Shown here one piece after another: positions 41,512 through 49,782 of a stretch of 64,000 nt of DNA. The stretch's first letter is position 1, and each line of letters starts with the position of its first letter. The position numbers were made by a program, and so were the translations under genes. The stretch lies in NCBI GenBank assembly GCA_035517495.1, contig DATIYT010000104.1, positions 153,407 to 217,406 of the forward strand. Reading direction: 5' to 3'. A model generated the notes under the pieces. That model saw nothing but the letters and a program-made list of their open reading frames with translations, had not been told where the DNA came from and ran no database searches. This DNA is from DASZHJ01 sp035517495. GTDB lineage: Bacteria; Pseudomonadota; Alphaproteobacteria; ATCC43930; CGMCC-115725.

Positions 41512-42245
41512 CCGCACGCGGTTCCATGCCCGCGCACCCCATGTACGGCATGACCCTGCGCCGTCGCGATCTATTGATTGCGGCAGGGCTCGCGGTTTTT
41601 TGCAGCAGGGCATGGGCCGAGGAGCCGATGCAAGCCCCCGATCTGCCCTCGCTCCCGCGCCGGATCGACATTCTCAACGCCAACACCAACGAGACTTTCT
41701 CCGGCCCCTACCGCGATGGCGAAGGCCCGATACCCCAGGCCATGACCGAGCTTCGCGCACTCTTGCGCGACCATCACGTCAATAAGGAGGGGCCGCTCGA
41801 CGTCGCCGCTCTGGATTTCCTCGCCGACGTGATGGAAGCGGTTGGCCAATCGCGAGCGATCGTCTTGTCGGCCTACCGTACGCCCGAAACCAACGCGATG
41901 TTGGCGCGCACCACTTTCGGCGTCGCCGAGCACAGCCAGCACTTATATGGGCGCGCGCTCGATGTGACCTTCGAGAGCCGGCTTCCCGACGCCAAGACAA
42001 TTGCGCTGGACATGCAGCGGGGCGGCGTCGGTTGGTATCCGCGTTCGCATTTCGTGCATCTCGATACCGGGCCTGTCCGGCATTGGGAGCTCGATGGCTT
42101 GGGATTCGACCTGCTTGTCACCAGCGGCCGCGTCCGGCTGGGGCTCGTCAACGGTCGAATCCGCCCCGGGCTCGTCGCCAATCGCTTGCGTGTCCACCGT
42201 TCGCTCGCGCGGCAGGAGTATCTGGCGCGGCATGGCGCCCGCTGA
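41508..42245 (+). CDS. DUF882 (YcbK/M15-like) zinc peptidase, Tat-exported
   Basis: 245-residue periplasmic peptidase-like protein of the DUF882/Peptidase_M15 family (YcbK/MepK-like), which cut peptidoglycan cross-links. A twin-arginine signal is visible as TLRRRDLLIAAGLAVF, cleavage near AWA-EEP. Zinc ligands: His145 and Asp152 (QHLYGRALDV) and His184 (FVHLD). SAYRTPETN at 121-129 is family-typical. ATG at 41508 overlaps the COG0523 gene by 4 bases, so the metallochaperone may supply its zinc before Tat export of the folded protein. The C-terminal RVRLGLVNGRIRPGLVANRL tail is basic. Confidence 0.85.
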   Translation: MTARGSMPAHPMYGMTLRRRDLLIAAGLAVFCSRAWAEEPMQAPDLPSLPRRIDILNANTNETFSGPYRDGEGPIPQAMTELRALLRDHHVNKEGPLDVAALDFLADVMEAVGQSRAIVLSAYRTPETNAMLARTTFGVAEHSQHLYGRALDVTFESRLPDAKTIALDMQRGGVGWYPRSHFVHLDTGPVRHWELDGLGFDLLVTSGRVRLGLVNGRIRPGLVANRLRVHRSLARQEYLARHGAR

Positions 42246-42292
42246 GTGCGGTCCGGCTTCACAGGCCCTGCTTGCCGCTGGATAATGTGGTA

Positions 42293-43180
42293 ATGCTCGA
42301 CGAGAACCCCGGTCCGACGTCCCGGATCTATTTCTCCCAGCGGCTGCGCCTGCACTACGTCGATTGGGGCAACCCGTCGGCGCCGCCGCTCGTGCTGGTT
42401 CATGGTGGACGCGATCACTGCCGAAACTGGGATTGGGTCGCGGCGGAGCTGCGTCGAGACTGGCACGTCATCGCGCCAGATCTGCGAGGCCACGGCGACA
42501 GCGGCTGGTCCACCGACGGCAGCTACACCATCGCGGGATACATCTACGATCTCGCGCAGCTCATCCACCAACAGCAGCTCGCGCCGGTCACCATCATCGC
42601 GCATTCGCTTGGTGGGCATATCGCGCTGCGCTATGCCGGACTCTATCCGGAGAACGTGCGCAAGCTGGTGGCGATCGAGGGTTTGGGACCCGCGCCCAAG
42701 ATTCTCGCCGAACGCATGAAGCGAGGAATTGTCGAGCGGATGCGGGGTTGGATTGCCGAGCAACGCGGACTGGCGGGCCGCCTGCCGCGCCGCTACGCCT
42801 CGATCGAGGACGCGGTAAAACGCATGCAGGACGAGAATCCGCGCCTAGCGCCCGAGCAGGCGCGACACCTGACGCAGCACGGCGTCAATCAGAACGAGGA
42901 CGGGACTTACACCTGGAAGTTCGACAACTATGTCCGGGTGTGGCCCCCCTATGACATGACCCAAGCGGAGATTGAGCAAATCTGGGGAGCGATCACGTGT
43001 CCGACGCTGCTCGTTTACGGCAAGGAAAGCTGGGCCTCGGACCCGAGCACAGACGGACGCTTACGTCTCTTCCGCTCGGCCAAGGTTCTTTCGTTCGAGG
43101 GCGCCGGTCATTGGGTGCATCACGACCGGCTCGGACCCTTCGTTGAGGCGGTTCGGAGCTTTCTTGGTAGTGATCGCTAG
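42293..43180 (+). CDS. Alpha/beta hydrolase
   Basis: 295-residue alpha/beta hydrolase with a normal catalytic set: LVHGGRDHCRNWD (oxyanion, 35-47), APDLRGHGDSG (61-71), Ser105 in IIAHSLGGHIALRYA, an Asp around VYGKESWASDPS and His in GAGHWVHHD. The middle lid (KRGIVERMRGWIAEQRGLAG) is long. The ATG at 42293 lies 47 bases after the DUF882 stop, with a poor ribosome-binding site. Epoxide hydrolase or haloalkane-type activity is possible. Substrate not identifiable. Confidence 0.83.
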   Translation: MLDENPGPTSRIYFSQRLRLHYVDWGNPSAPPLVLVHGGRDHCRNWDWVAAELRRDWHVIAPDLRGHGDSGWSTDGSYTIAGYIYDLAQLIHQQQLAPVTIIAHSLGGHIALRYAGLYPENVRKLVAIEGLGPAPKILAERMKRGIVERMRGWIAEQRGLAGRLPRRYASIEDAVKRMQDENPRLAPEQARHLTQHGVNQNEDGTYTWKFDNYVRVWPPYDMTQAEIEQIWGAITCPTLLVYGKESWASDPSTDGRLRLFRSAKVLSFEGAGHWVHHDRLGPFVEAVRSFLGSDR

Positions 43181-43186
43181 CGCGAG

Positions 43187-43423
43187 CTAAACCGTTTGTC
43201 GCGGGCGCGGCGCGCGAGATTTCTGGCCGCGAATGATCGGCAGCGGGTCGCGCTCGAGCTGCCGCAAGACCACCCAAGCCCCCGCGGGGCTCTGCGCCAG
43301 CTCGTGCGGCGTCATGCCGTCGAGCGAGCGGTGCGGTCGGTGGAGCCAATTGTGCGCCCGTTCGCCGAGTACTTTCTTGGCCTCGGCCTCCACTTTTGAA
43401 AGGCTATCGGTTTGCGTCGACAT
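43187..43423 (-). CDS. MbcA/ParS/Xre-type antitoxin domain protein (no HTH)
   Basis: 78-residue protein resembling the toxin-binding C-terminal domain (DUF2384) of MbcA/ParS/Xre antitoxins: SKVEAEAKKVLGERAHNWLH, PHRSLDGMTPHELAQSPAGA, WVVLRQLERD. The usual N-terminal helix-turn-helix is absent, and no RES-domain toxin gene is adjacent. The nearest same-strand neighbour is the DUF2161 PD-(D/E)XK protein, 153 bases upstream. Two TATTTAG repeats lie upstream of the start. It could be a solitary remnant, a regulator, or part of an unusual pair. Convergent with the alpha/beta hydrolase gene. Confidence 0.65.
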   Translation of the reverse strand: MSTQTDSLSKVEAEAKKVLGERAHNWLHRPHRSLDGMTPHELAQSPAGAWVVLRQLERDPLPIIRGQKSRAPRPRQTV

Positions 43424-43454
43424 GGGATCGCTTGCCCCCTGAGTTCGCGCTTTC

Positions 43455-43472
43455 TATTTAGCCATTATTTAG
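43455..43472 (-). promoter_or_regulatory. Candidate operator/promoter: two TATTTAG repeats 11 bases apart
   Basis: TATTTAG occurs at 43455-43461 and again at 43466-43472, one DNA turn apart, in an AT-rich patch unlike the GC-rich surroundings. Read on the minus strand (CTAAATA...CTAAATA), it sits 32-49 bases before the antitoxin-like start, where a -10 to -35 region should be. Such spaced direct repeats are typical operators of autoregulated antitoxins. No protein is known to bind; this is inferred. Confidence 0.35.
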
Positions 43473-43576
43473 GCGCAGCAGGGGCCGTCCGGCAATGCGT
43501 CAAATCAGCGACTTGAAAAAGGGGAATACCCTTCCTAAGGTTTGGGGGATCGCCTCAGCATCGATACTACATCTCG

Positions 43577-44266
43577 CTATGAGATCGCGATTTCAGCCGA
43601 AGCGCTGTCCAGCAGAGATGTCGTCGGCCATCGCGCGAGCGCCGCGCGACCGGCACTCGTCAATTCATAGCTGCCGCGCTCGACGCGCCGGAACCAGCCG
43701 TAGACGTTACGCAGCAGAATCGTCGGCGCATCGGGAATCGCGTGGCGAAGCTCGCCGGTCCGCCGCGGCCCGTCGGCAAGTGCCGCAGCGCACGCAAGTG
43801 CGCGCTGACGGTACGCGGTCATGATCGGCTGACGCGTGCTGCCGCCCTCCGCGGGATCGCCGAGGCGACGACGATGCTCCTCGACGAGACGCGAGCGTCG
43901 CTTTGAATCGCGCCGCGGACGCCACGGTCCGGGCTCGACCAACAGTTCCACACGCCCGCCCGGCAACACGCCCAGCAGGCCGAAACCGAGCAAGCGGCAA
44001 AGCTTGCGCACGCGCGGGTCGCGCTCGCGGCCACGTCCGCGCGAGGAAGCGCGGACGGCGAGCCAAATTTCATCGCAGCTTGAGGTGCGATCGACCCCCT
44101 GCAACAGCAGATCGAGATTGAAGCTCAGCTTCAATTCGCCGATGACGACGAGCGGCGGCGAATCGCCGTTCAAAGCCACGAGGTCACATTCGCCGATCTC
44201 GCCCTTCACCTGATAGCCGAGGCGCTCCAGAAATTTCTTGACGGGCCGATAGAGCGCGGTCTCCAC
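43577..44266 (-). CDS. DUF2161 PD-(D/E)XK-type phosphodiesterase-like protein
   Basis: 229-residue protein of the DUF2161 family, predicted to have a restriction-endonuclease-like (PD-(D/E)XK) core. Motif residues Asp28 (GECDLVAL) and Glu44/Lys46 (VIGELKL) are intact, with Gln near 57 (LLQGVDR). The GTG start at 44266 has GGAGG 8-12 bases upstream and gives METALYRPVKKFLERLGYQV. The C-terminal half carries TGELRHAIPDAPTILLRNVY, which looks like a winged-helix DNA-binding segment. Members are chromosomal and of unknown function. Same strand as the antitoxin-like gene. Confidence 0.75.
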   Translation of the reverse strand: METALYRPVKKFLERLGYQVKGEIGECDLVALNGDSPPLVVIGELKLSFNLDLLLQGVDRTSSCDEIWLAVRASSRGRGRERDPRVRKLCRLLGFGLLGVLPGGRVELLVEPGPWRPRRDSKRRSRLVEEHRRRLGDPAEGGSTRQPIMTAYRQRALACAAALADGPRRTGELRHAIPDAPTILLRNVYGWFRRVERGSYELTSAGRAALARWPTTSLLDSASAEIAIS

Positions 44267-44402
44267 GCAACTCCCTCCGTAACCGAACCGACACCATGCC
44301 GGACGACTCGGATTGCGCGCAAGCATTCAACAGAGCTTGCGCCCGGTGATCGGTGCCTTATCCTGTCGGTCTCTCGTCGGTTCCAGGGAGCCCGGAGGTG
44401 AC

Positions 44403-44825
44403 ATGAAATTTATCTGCGACGCGCCGGACGGGAAAACCTGGTTTCGCATCGAGACCGAGGCGGAGGCCGCTACCGAATCGAGCGTCATGCGCCACGCCGT
44501 CGAAAAATATTTTCATCGTGAGCGTGAAGCGGCGCGACAGAGCTTCCGCCCCACATCGCCGATCTTCATTGAGCAGGAGATCGGCCTCGATGCGCACATA
44601 CAGCGCGAGATGCCGCGCTTTCTGACCTTGCGCGATCATGAGGGAAATGCCCTCGTTACCGCGATGCTGCCGCCGGAAGGACGCGCGGCCGGCTTCCAAT
44701 GCATCGTGGTCGGGCCCGAGAACGGCGACCCCTATGTGACGCATCGCGAGGCCATCGAGGCGCTCGGCCAACATTTGGGGATCGCGCTCGACCGGGGGCG
44801 CTGCTATCCCTATCGGCGCGGCTGA
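44403..44825 (+). CDS. Hypothetical protein
   Basis: 140-residue protein beginning MKFICDAPDGKTWFRIETEA. No recognised family. It is acidic in the first half and contains MRHAVEKYFHREREAAR, FIEQEIGLDAHIQREMPRFLTLRDHEG and GFQCIVVGPENGDPYVTHREAIEALG. No membrane segment or signal peptide. The ATG at 44403 has an excellent GGAGG 5 bases upstream (GGAGGTGACATG), supporting a real gene. It is divergent from the DUF2161 gene and convergent with the secreted hypothetical gene. Confidence 0.65.
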   Translation: MKFICDAPDGKTWFRIETEAEAATESSVMRHAVEKYFHREREAARQSFRPTSPIFIEQEIGLDAHIQREMPRFLTLRDHEGNALVTAMLPPEGRAAGFQCIVVGPENGDPYVTHREAIEALGQHLGIALDRGRCYPYRRG

Positions 44826-44829
44826 GGGC

Positions 44830-45492
44830 CTACTTCACGAGCTCGTTGGTGTCGCTGAAGTACAATCTGTGCAGGCGACGCACCACCGAACGGTTGTAGT
44901 CGCGATCTCCAGGATTGAGAATCCGGAGCAAGCTCACTAGGCGTTCCTGGGAATCGGTGAAGGCGGTAAGCGTGCAGAGCTGTGGCGAGTACCAGAGCGT
45001 CTGTGTGGTTATTGTGCCGCTTTCGAGGCGATCCTCGCGCCGCACCTTCCAGCTCGCATATGTTCGCCCGCCCACCTGGATCGGCTCGACCCCCTGCACC
45101 ACGAACGACACGAAGGCGTGCACGCGGGTGAAGCGGTCGTAGCGCTCAAGCTCGAAGCGCTTGCGCGCCGTGAGCGGCCAGAGCCGCTTCAAACCCTCGG
45201 GATTGGACTCGAATGCCCAGCGGTCGCTGCCGTCGTCGAACAGCAATTGTCCATAGCGATCCACGTGCCGCTGAGTCCCGAGGATCAGGTAGCTGTATTG
45301 GAGAGGGCCGGCACCCGCCGGCTTCGGCAAGATCAAGTAGCCGCGGTCGCTATAGAGGAATTTCGTGCCGGTTTGCGGCTCGCAATAGGTGGCGCTCGAG
45401 GATACGTCACCTTGCCCGTTTGACGAGGCGGAGGCGAGCACCACCGCCAGGGCAAACGCCAATGCCGCACGCTGAAACATCCGAACCTTCAT
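44830..45492 (-). CDS. Secreted hypothetical protein
   Basis: 220-residue protein with a signal peptide (FQRAALAFALAVVLASASS) and a mature part holding two Cys residues (ATYCEPQ and SPQLCTL) that may form a disulfide. TYASWKVRREDRLESG followed by TITTQTLWYSPQLC, and an RRLHRLYFSDTNELVK end, are its clearest features. No family recognised. The ATG at 45492 gives MKVRMFQRAAL; a second Met four codons later is an alternative start. Divergent from scoA. Likely periplasmic, function unknown. Confidence 0.62.
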   Translation of the reverse strand: MKVRMFQRAALAFALAVVLASASSNGQGDVSSSATYCEPQTGTKFLYSDRGYLILPKPAGAGPLQYSYLILGTQRHVDRYGQLLFDDGSDRWAFESNPEGLKRLWPLTARKRFELERYDRFTRVHAFVSFVVQGVEPIQVGGRTYASWKVRREDRLESGTITTQTLWYSPQLCTLTAFTDSQERLVSLLRILNPGDRDYNRSVVRRLHRLYFSDTNELVK

Positions 45493-45658
45493 GGGTGCCT
45501 CCCCCTCGGACGTGCGCCTTTTACGCGATAGAACGGCGCGCGATGCCCGCGGTCAAGAGCGCCGATCACGCCCCGTCGCCGGCGCTGGCCGAAGCTCGGC
45601 GCAGGAACTACAATCGCGGCGGCGCGGAGGCAGCGCGCGGTTCTTGAAGGAAACGTGC

Positions 45659-46360
45659 ATGAAGAAGGTCTATCCCGACGCGGGGGCGGCACTCGCCGGT
45701 CTTCTGAGGGACGGCATGACGATCATGTCGGGAGGCTTCGGCCTCTGTGGCATTCCCTCACTATTGATCGACGCAATCCGCCAGTCCGGCGTCAAGAACC
45801 TCACCGTCATTTCCAACAACGCCGGCATCGACGGAGCCGGATTGGGTATGCTGCTGGAGACCCAGCAGATCTCCAAGATGATTTCGTCCTATGTCGGTGA
45901 GAACAAGCGCTTCGCGCAGCTCTATCTCGACGGCGAGCTGCAGCTCGAATTCAACCCCCAGGGCACGCTCGCCGAACGCATTCGCGCCGGCGGCGCCGGC
46001 ATCCCCGCTTTCTTCACCAAGACGGGTGTCGGCACCATTATCGCCGAGGGCAAGGAAGTCCGCGAATTCGATGGCGAGCGCTATGTGATGGAGCGCGGCA
46101 TCGTCGCCGATCTGTCCATCGTGCACGCCTGGAAAGGCGACACCGAGGGCAACCTCGTCTATCGCAAGACCGCGCGCAACTTCAATCCGGTGATGGCGAC
46201 GGCGGGCCGCGTCACGGTCGCGGAGGTCGAGCAACTGGTCGAGCCCGGCATCATCGATCCCGACCTCATCATCACCCCCGGCATCTTCGTGCAACGCATC
46301 GTGCACGCGAAGAACGCGCCGAAACTCATCGAGCAACGCACCACGCGCAAGCGCGGTTGA
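45659..46360 (+). CDS. scoA: 3-oxoacid (succinyl-CoA:acetoacetate) CoA-transferase subunit A
   Basis: 233-residue alpha subunit of a family I CoA transferase. MSGGFGLCGIP at 23-33 is the glycine-rich CoA-binding loop, then LTVISNNAGIDG near 48-59 and IPAFFTKTGVGT near 120. The protein resembles ScoA (SCOT) that activates acetoacetate with succinyl-CoA. The ATG at 45659 follows GAAGGAA. The B subunit begins 11 bases downstream, so the pair forms the enzyme. PcaI-like activity on 3-oxoadipate is possible, since the families are close, but the sequence favours SCOT. Confidence 0.88.
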   Translation: MKKVYPDAGAALAGLLRDGMTIMSGGFGLCGIPSLLIDAIRQSGVKNLTVISNNAGIDGAGLGMLLETQQISKMISSYVGENKRFAQLYLDGELQLEFNPQGTLAERIRAGGAGIPAFFTKTGVGTIIAEGKEVREFDGERYVMERGIVADLSIVHAWKGDTEGNLVYRKTARNFNPVMATAGRVTVAEVEQLVEPGIIDPDLIITPGIFVQRIVHAKNAPKLIEQRTTRKRG

Positions 46361-46371
46361 GGAGACGCACC

Positions 46372-47007
46372 ATGGCTTGGACTCGCGAACAAATGGCGGC
46401 GCGCGCGGCGCTGGAGCTGCGCGACGGCTTCTATGTCAATCTCGGGATCGGCATTCCGACCTTGGTGGCGAACTATATTCCATCCGGCATTCAGGTCCAA
46501 TTGCAGAGCGAGAACGGCATGCTCGGCATGGGTCCCTTTCCCTACGAGGGCGAAGAGGATCCCGACCTCATCAATGCCGGCAAGCAGACCATCACGGAGC
46601 TTCCGACCACCAGCTATTTCAACAGCGCCGACAGCTTCGCCATGATTCGCGGCGGGCACATCGATCTTTCGATCCTCGGGGCCATGCAAGTGGCGGAGAA
46701 CGGCGACCTCGCCAACTGGATGATCCCCGGCAAGATGGTGAAGGGCATGGGCGGCGCCATGGACCTCGTGGCGGGGGTCAAGAAGGTGGTGGTGTTGATG
46801 GAGCACACCGCCAAGAACGAGCGGAAACTGCTGAAGCGCTGCAACCTGCCGCTCACGGGCGCGCGCGTGGTCGACATGGTGGTGACCGATCTCGGGGTCT
46901 TTAATATCGATCGCAAGGGCGCCGGCGGCATGCGTGTCGCGGAGTTGGCGCCCGGCGTTACCCTGGACGAGGTGCGCGCCAAGAGCGAAGCGACGATCCG
47001 CTCATGA
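46372..47007 (+). CDS. scoB: 3-oxoacid CoA-transferase subunit B
   Basis: 211-residue beta subunit. The catalytic glutamate that carries the covalent CoA is Glu47 in LQSENGMLGMGPFP. VNLGIGIPTLVANYIP at 22-37, MIRGGHIDLSILGAMQV near 95-112 and GGAMDLVAGVKKVVVLMEHT near 125 are standard. The ATG at 46372 has GAGGAGACGCACC just upstream. Operon with scoA and, 27 bases further, an alkaline phosphatase-fold gene. Cytoplasmic. Confidence 0.9.
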   Translation: MAWTREQMAARAALELRDGFYVNLGIGIPTLVANYIPSGIQVQLQSENGMLGMGPFPYEGEEDPDLINAGKQTITELPTTSYFNSADSFAMIRGGHIDLSILGAMQVAENGDLANWMIPGKMVKGMGGAMDLVAGVKKVVVLMEHTAKNERKLLKRCNLPLTGARVVDMVVTDLGVFNIDRKGAGGMRVAELAPGVTLDEVRAKSEATIRS

Positions 47008-47034
47008 CGGATTGACCGTGGACGGGAACCGCAG

Positions 47035-47856
47035 ATGAGCAAGGCCGCGAAGCCGGGCCGCGTCGTGCTGGTGCTGATCGATGGCCTCGGCTACGAGACG
47101 GCGGTGCGGCATTGCGGCTATCTCGAAGGCCTCGCGCGATCGGGCGCAGCTCGGCGCTGGCGCCTGCGAACCGCGCTGCCGAGCATGTCGCGTCCGCTTT
47201 ATGAGACGGTGCTCACCGGTCTTACGCCGCACGATCACGGCATCACCAGCAACGAGGTGCGCCGGCTTTCGCGTGTCGAGCATGTCTTCGGCGTGGCGCG
47301 CCGCCATGACCGCCGCACCGGTGCAGCCGCTTACTCGTGGATCTCGGAATTGTACAACGGCGCGCCTTTCGATCCACGGCGCGATATCGAATGCGACGAC
47401 GAGTCTCGCGCGATTCAGCATGGCCGCTTTTATCTGCACGACGGCTTCCCCGACATCGATCTCCTGCATCAGGCGGCGGCGCTGATCGACCGTTCCAACC
47501 CCGATTTCATGCTGGTCCACCCCATGGGTTGCGACACGACCGGCCACAAGTTCGGCGGCAATTCGCCGGAATATCGAACGCAGGCGACCCGTCTGGATGC
47601 CCTGTTGGCGGCGCTCATTCCCGACTGGCGCGCGGCCGGCTACGAAGTGCTGGTCACGGCGGACCACGGCATGAACGCCGACGGGTATCATGGCGGCACG
47701 CTCGACGATGTGTGCCATGTCGCTCTCTACCATGTGGGCCACCCACAGGGCGGCATTGTCGAGGGTGAGGCGTCCCAGCTCTCGGTTGCGCCGACCGTGC
47801 TCTCGCTGATGGGGCTGCCGGTCCCGGACGGCATGCGTTCGCCGACGTTAGTATGA
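47035..47856 (+). CDS. Alkaline phosphatase-fold (nucleotide pyrophosphatase-like) protein
   Basis: 273-residue phosphatase/phosphodiesterase-fold protein. Metal-site motifs: VLVLIDGLGYETA (Asp16), ALPSMSRPLYETVLTG with a candidate nucleophile Ser52, HPMGCDTTGHKFG (Asp and His), VTADHGMNADGYHGGT (Asp-His and His). It resembles small AP-superfamily enzymes without a signal peptide. The last bases overlap the GNAT gene (ATGA at 47853). Substrate unknown: phosphonate, nucleotide or phosphodiester all fit. Possibly cotranscribed with scoAB (27-base gap). Confidence 0.8.
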   Translation: MSKAAKPGRVVLVLIDGLGYETAVRHCGYLEGLARSGAARRWRLRTALPSMSRPLYETVLTGLTPHDHGITSNEVRRLSRVEHVFGVARRHDRRTGAAAYSWISELYNGAPFDPRRDIECDDESRAIQHGRFYLHDGFPDIDLLHQAAALIDRSNPDFMLVHPMGCDTTGHKFGGNSPEYRTQATRLDALLAALIPDWRAAGYEVLVTADHGMNADGYHGGTLDDVCHVALYHVGHPQGGIVEGEASQLSVAPTVLSLMGLPVPDGMRSPTLV

Positions 47857-48305
47857 TTACAGGTCGCGCTCTCGAGCCCGCGCTGTTCGTGACCGACGCG
47901 CCTGATGACGAGACGTACCGCCTCATTGATGAAGGACTTGCCGACTTCAATGCGCAAAACACGGGCTATCGTGACTGGCGTCCACTCGCGGTACTAGCGC
48001 GCGATCCCGAGAACGGGCGAATCCTCGGCGGCATGCTAGGACGAACGTCGCTTGGCCTTCTGTTCATCGATCTCGTCTATCTTCCGAACGAATTGCGCGG
48101 TCGCGAAATCGGTAGCCGTATGCTGGACATGGCCGAAAGCGAAGCCGCAAGCCGAGGCTGTCGCGCAGGGGTGCTCTATACGATCAGCTTCCAAGCGCCG
48201 GGTTTCTACGAGCGCCATGGTTGGCGCGAATTCGGCCGCATCCCCTGCGATCCGCCGGGTACGTCACGCGTGTTCATGACCAAGGAACTTAAGGCCGCGC
48301 CCTAA
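47853..48305 (+). CDS. GNAT family N-acetyltransferase
   Basis: 150-residue small GNAT protein. Motif A: LVYLPNELRGREIGSRML near 73-90 (R-G-R-x-I-G), then AESEAASRGCRAGVLYTISFQAPGFYERHGW as motif B (near 93-124), the latter the usual A-x-x-FYE-x-G block. Start ATG at 47853 overlaps the phosphatase stop by 4 bases, so translation is coupled. The two may modify one metabolite, but this is not testable from sequence. The stop precedes the ABC binding-protein gene by 134 bases. Confidence 0.83.
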   Translation: MITGRALEPALFVTDAPDDETYRLIDEGLADFNAQNTGYRDWRPLAVLARDPENGRILGGMLGRTSLGLLFIDLVYLPNELRGREIGSRMLDMAESEAASRGCRAGVLYTISFQAPGFYERHGWREFGRIPCDPPGTSRVFMTKELKAAP

Positions 48306-48439
48306 ATTTAGAATTCGATGCGCCGGGGCTCGAAGTTTTGTGCGCAACGGTTTGAATGTTGTGCTATTCGTGGTGCGATGGGGTCCACCGAGCACACCGT
48401 CACACGAAGGTAACTTTCAAGCAAACAGGGAGGCAGGCG

Positions 48440-49687
48440 ATGCGAATCAAGGGACGCTGGCATGCCGCGGCGGGGTTTGCCCTGCTGGTCGGCGGGTTTG
48501 TCATTCTTCCGGCACAGTTCACGCAAGCGTACGCGCAAGACACGATCAGAATCGGCTGGGTCGGACCGTTGTCACCTCCGGGCGGTTACGCCGAGGGTGC
48601 GTTGATGAAGCAGGCGGCCGAGCTTGCCGCCGACGAAATCAACGCAAAGGGCGGCCTGCTCGGGAAGAAGATCGAAATGTTCTACGAGGATACGCGCGGT
48701 CAACCCGAGGAAGGCACCGCGGCCGCCGAGCGTCTTGTCTCTCAAGATCACGTCGTCGCCATTACCGGTGAGTTCCACAGCTCGGTGTTCCTCGCGGAAA
48801 TGGAAGTCGTCCATAAGGCCGGAATTCCTATTATCGCGGTCGACGTGTGGGCGAACAAAATTACCGCCAAGGGCTATCCGGAGGTTTTTCGCGTGGCACC
48901 CTGCCAGGCGTTGATCGCCAGCAAATACGGCGAGTGGATCGCCGCCGCGGGCTTCAAGAACGTCGCGGTCCTCTGGGAGAAAACCGATGGCGGACAGAGT
49001 GCCAAAGACGTCTTGCTGCCGATTCTGGACCAGCACCACGTCAAGCACGACGAGGTCGGGGCCGATCCCAATTCGACCGAGTTCACGGCGGAGATCGAGC
49101 GGCTGAAGAGCCATAACCCGCCCTACGACTTTTTCATGACGGAGTTCAGCGAGGCGGGTGCTTATCCGCTGATCACCCAGTCCTATCAGCAGGGCTTCGC
49201 GCCAAGCGCCCATACGGGCATCGCGAATTCCGGCGGTCCCGCGGTCGACGAGACATTCTGGGAAAACGTCAAGGACGCGGGCAAATATGTGGTGACCGAG
49301 AACGTCGGTCTGCCGAAGAACGCTTGGAACGAAATCACCAAGTCGTTCAACGCTGCCTTCAAGAAAAAATATACCAAGGAACCGTCGCCGCAGGCGGTCG
49401 AGAACTATGACGCCATGCTGGTCCTCGCCGACGCGATCAAGCGAGCGAAGTCCACTGACGGGAAGGCGATTATCGCCGCGCTCGAGAAGACAAAGATGCT
49501 CGCTGGCCGCGGCGAGTACAGTTTCTCGACCGCGCACGAGCCGGACTGGGCCTATCACCAGTTCATGGGAGCGCCCGTGGGCCTGATCCAATACGACAAG
49601 ACGGGCCAGAGCCCGGACGACGCGCCAATCGTGTGGCCGCGGAACATTTCGGACGTGAAGTACACCTACAACAAGCCCGCCAAGTGA
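48440..49687 (+). CDS. Branched-chain amino acid-type ABC transporter substrate-binding protein
   Basis: 415-residue periplasmic receptor (LivJ/LivK-type, Peripla_BP_6). Signal peptide MRIKGRWHAAAGFALLVGGF with cleavage near AYA-QDT. Mature start IRIGWVGPLSPPGGYAEG, LAADEINAKGGLLGKKIE, EDTRGQPEEGTAAAERLVSQ and FMTEFSEAGAYPLITQSYQ are family-typical. The ATG at 48440 follows GGGAGG. Genes for two permeases and two ATPases follow, making a complete importer. The ligand is not certain; such receptors also take amides, aromatics or urea. A strong hairpin separates it from livH. Confidence 0.86.
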   Translation: MRIKGRWHAAAGFALLVGGFVILPAQFTQAYAQDTIRIGWVGPLSPPGGYAEGALMKQAAELAADEINAKGGLLGKKIEMFYEDTRGQPEEGTAAAERLVSQDHVVAITGEFHSSVFLAEMEVVHKAGIPIIAVDVWANKITAKGYPEVFRVAPCQALIASKYGEWIAAAGFKNVAVLWEKTDGGQSAKDVLLPILDQHHVKHDEVGADPNSTEFTAEIERLKSHNPPYDFFMTEFSEAGAYPLITQSYQQGFAPSAHTGIANSGGPAVDETFWENVKDAGKYVVTENVGLPKNAWNEITKSFNAAFKKKYTKEPSPQAVENYDAMLVLADAIKRAKSTDGKAIIAALEKTKMLAGRGEYSFSTAHEPDWAYHQFMGAPVGLIQYDKTGQSPDDAPIVWPRNISDVKYTYNKPAK

Positions 49688-49720
49688 GGCCGGGTTCGCA
49701 ATCGTAGCGGAGAGTCGCAG

Positions 49721-49748
49721 GAGAGACCGGGCCCTGGCCCGGTCTCTC
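49721..49748 (+). terminator. Perfect 13-bp stem hairpin between the binding-protein gene and livH
   Basis: GAGAGACCGGGCC at 49721-49733 is exactly complementary to GGCCCGGTCTCTC at 49736-49748, leaving a 2-4 base loop. No U-run follows, so it is not a canonical terminator. It may act as a partial terminator or mRNA-stabilising stem, giving more binding protein than permease, a known arrangement in such operons. Role inferred. Confidence 0.55.
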
Positions 49749-49782
49749 TCGCTTCGAGCGCCGGGTACCGGGTCGGCAGGCC

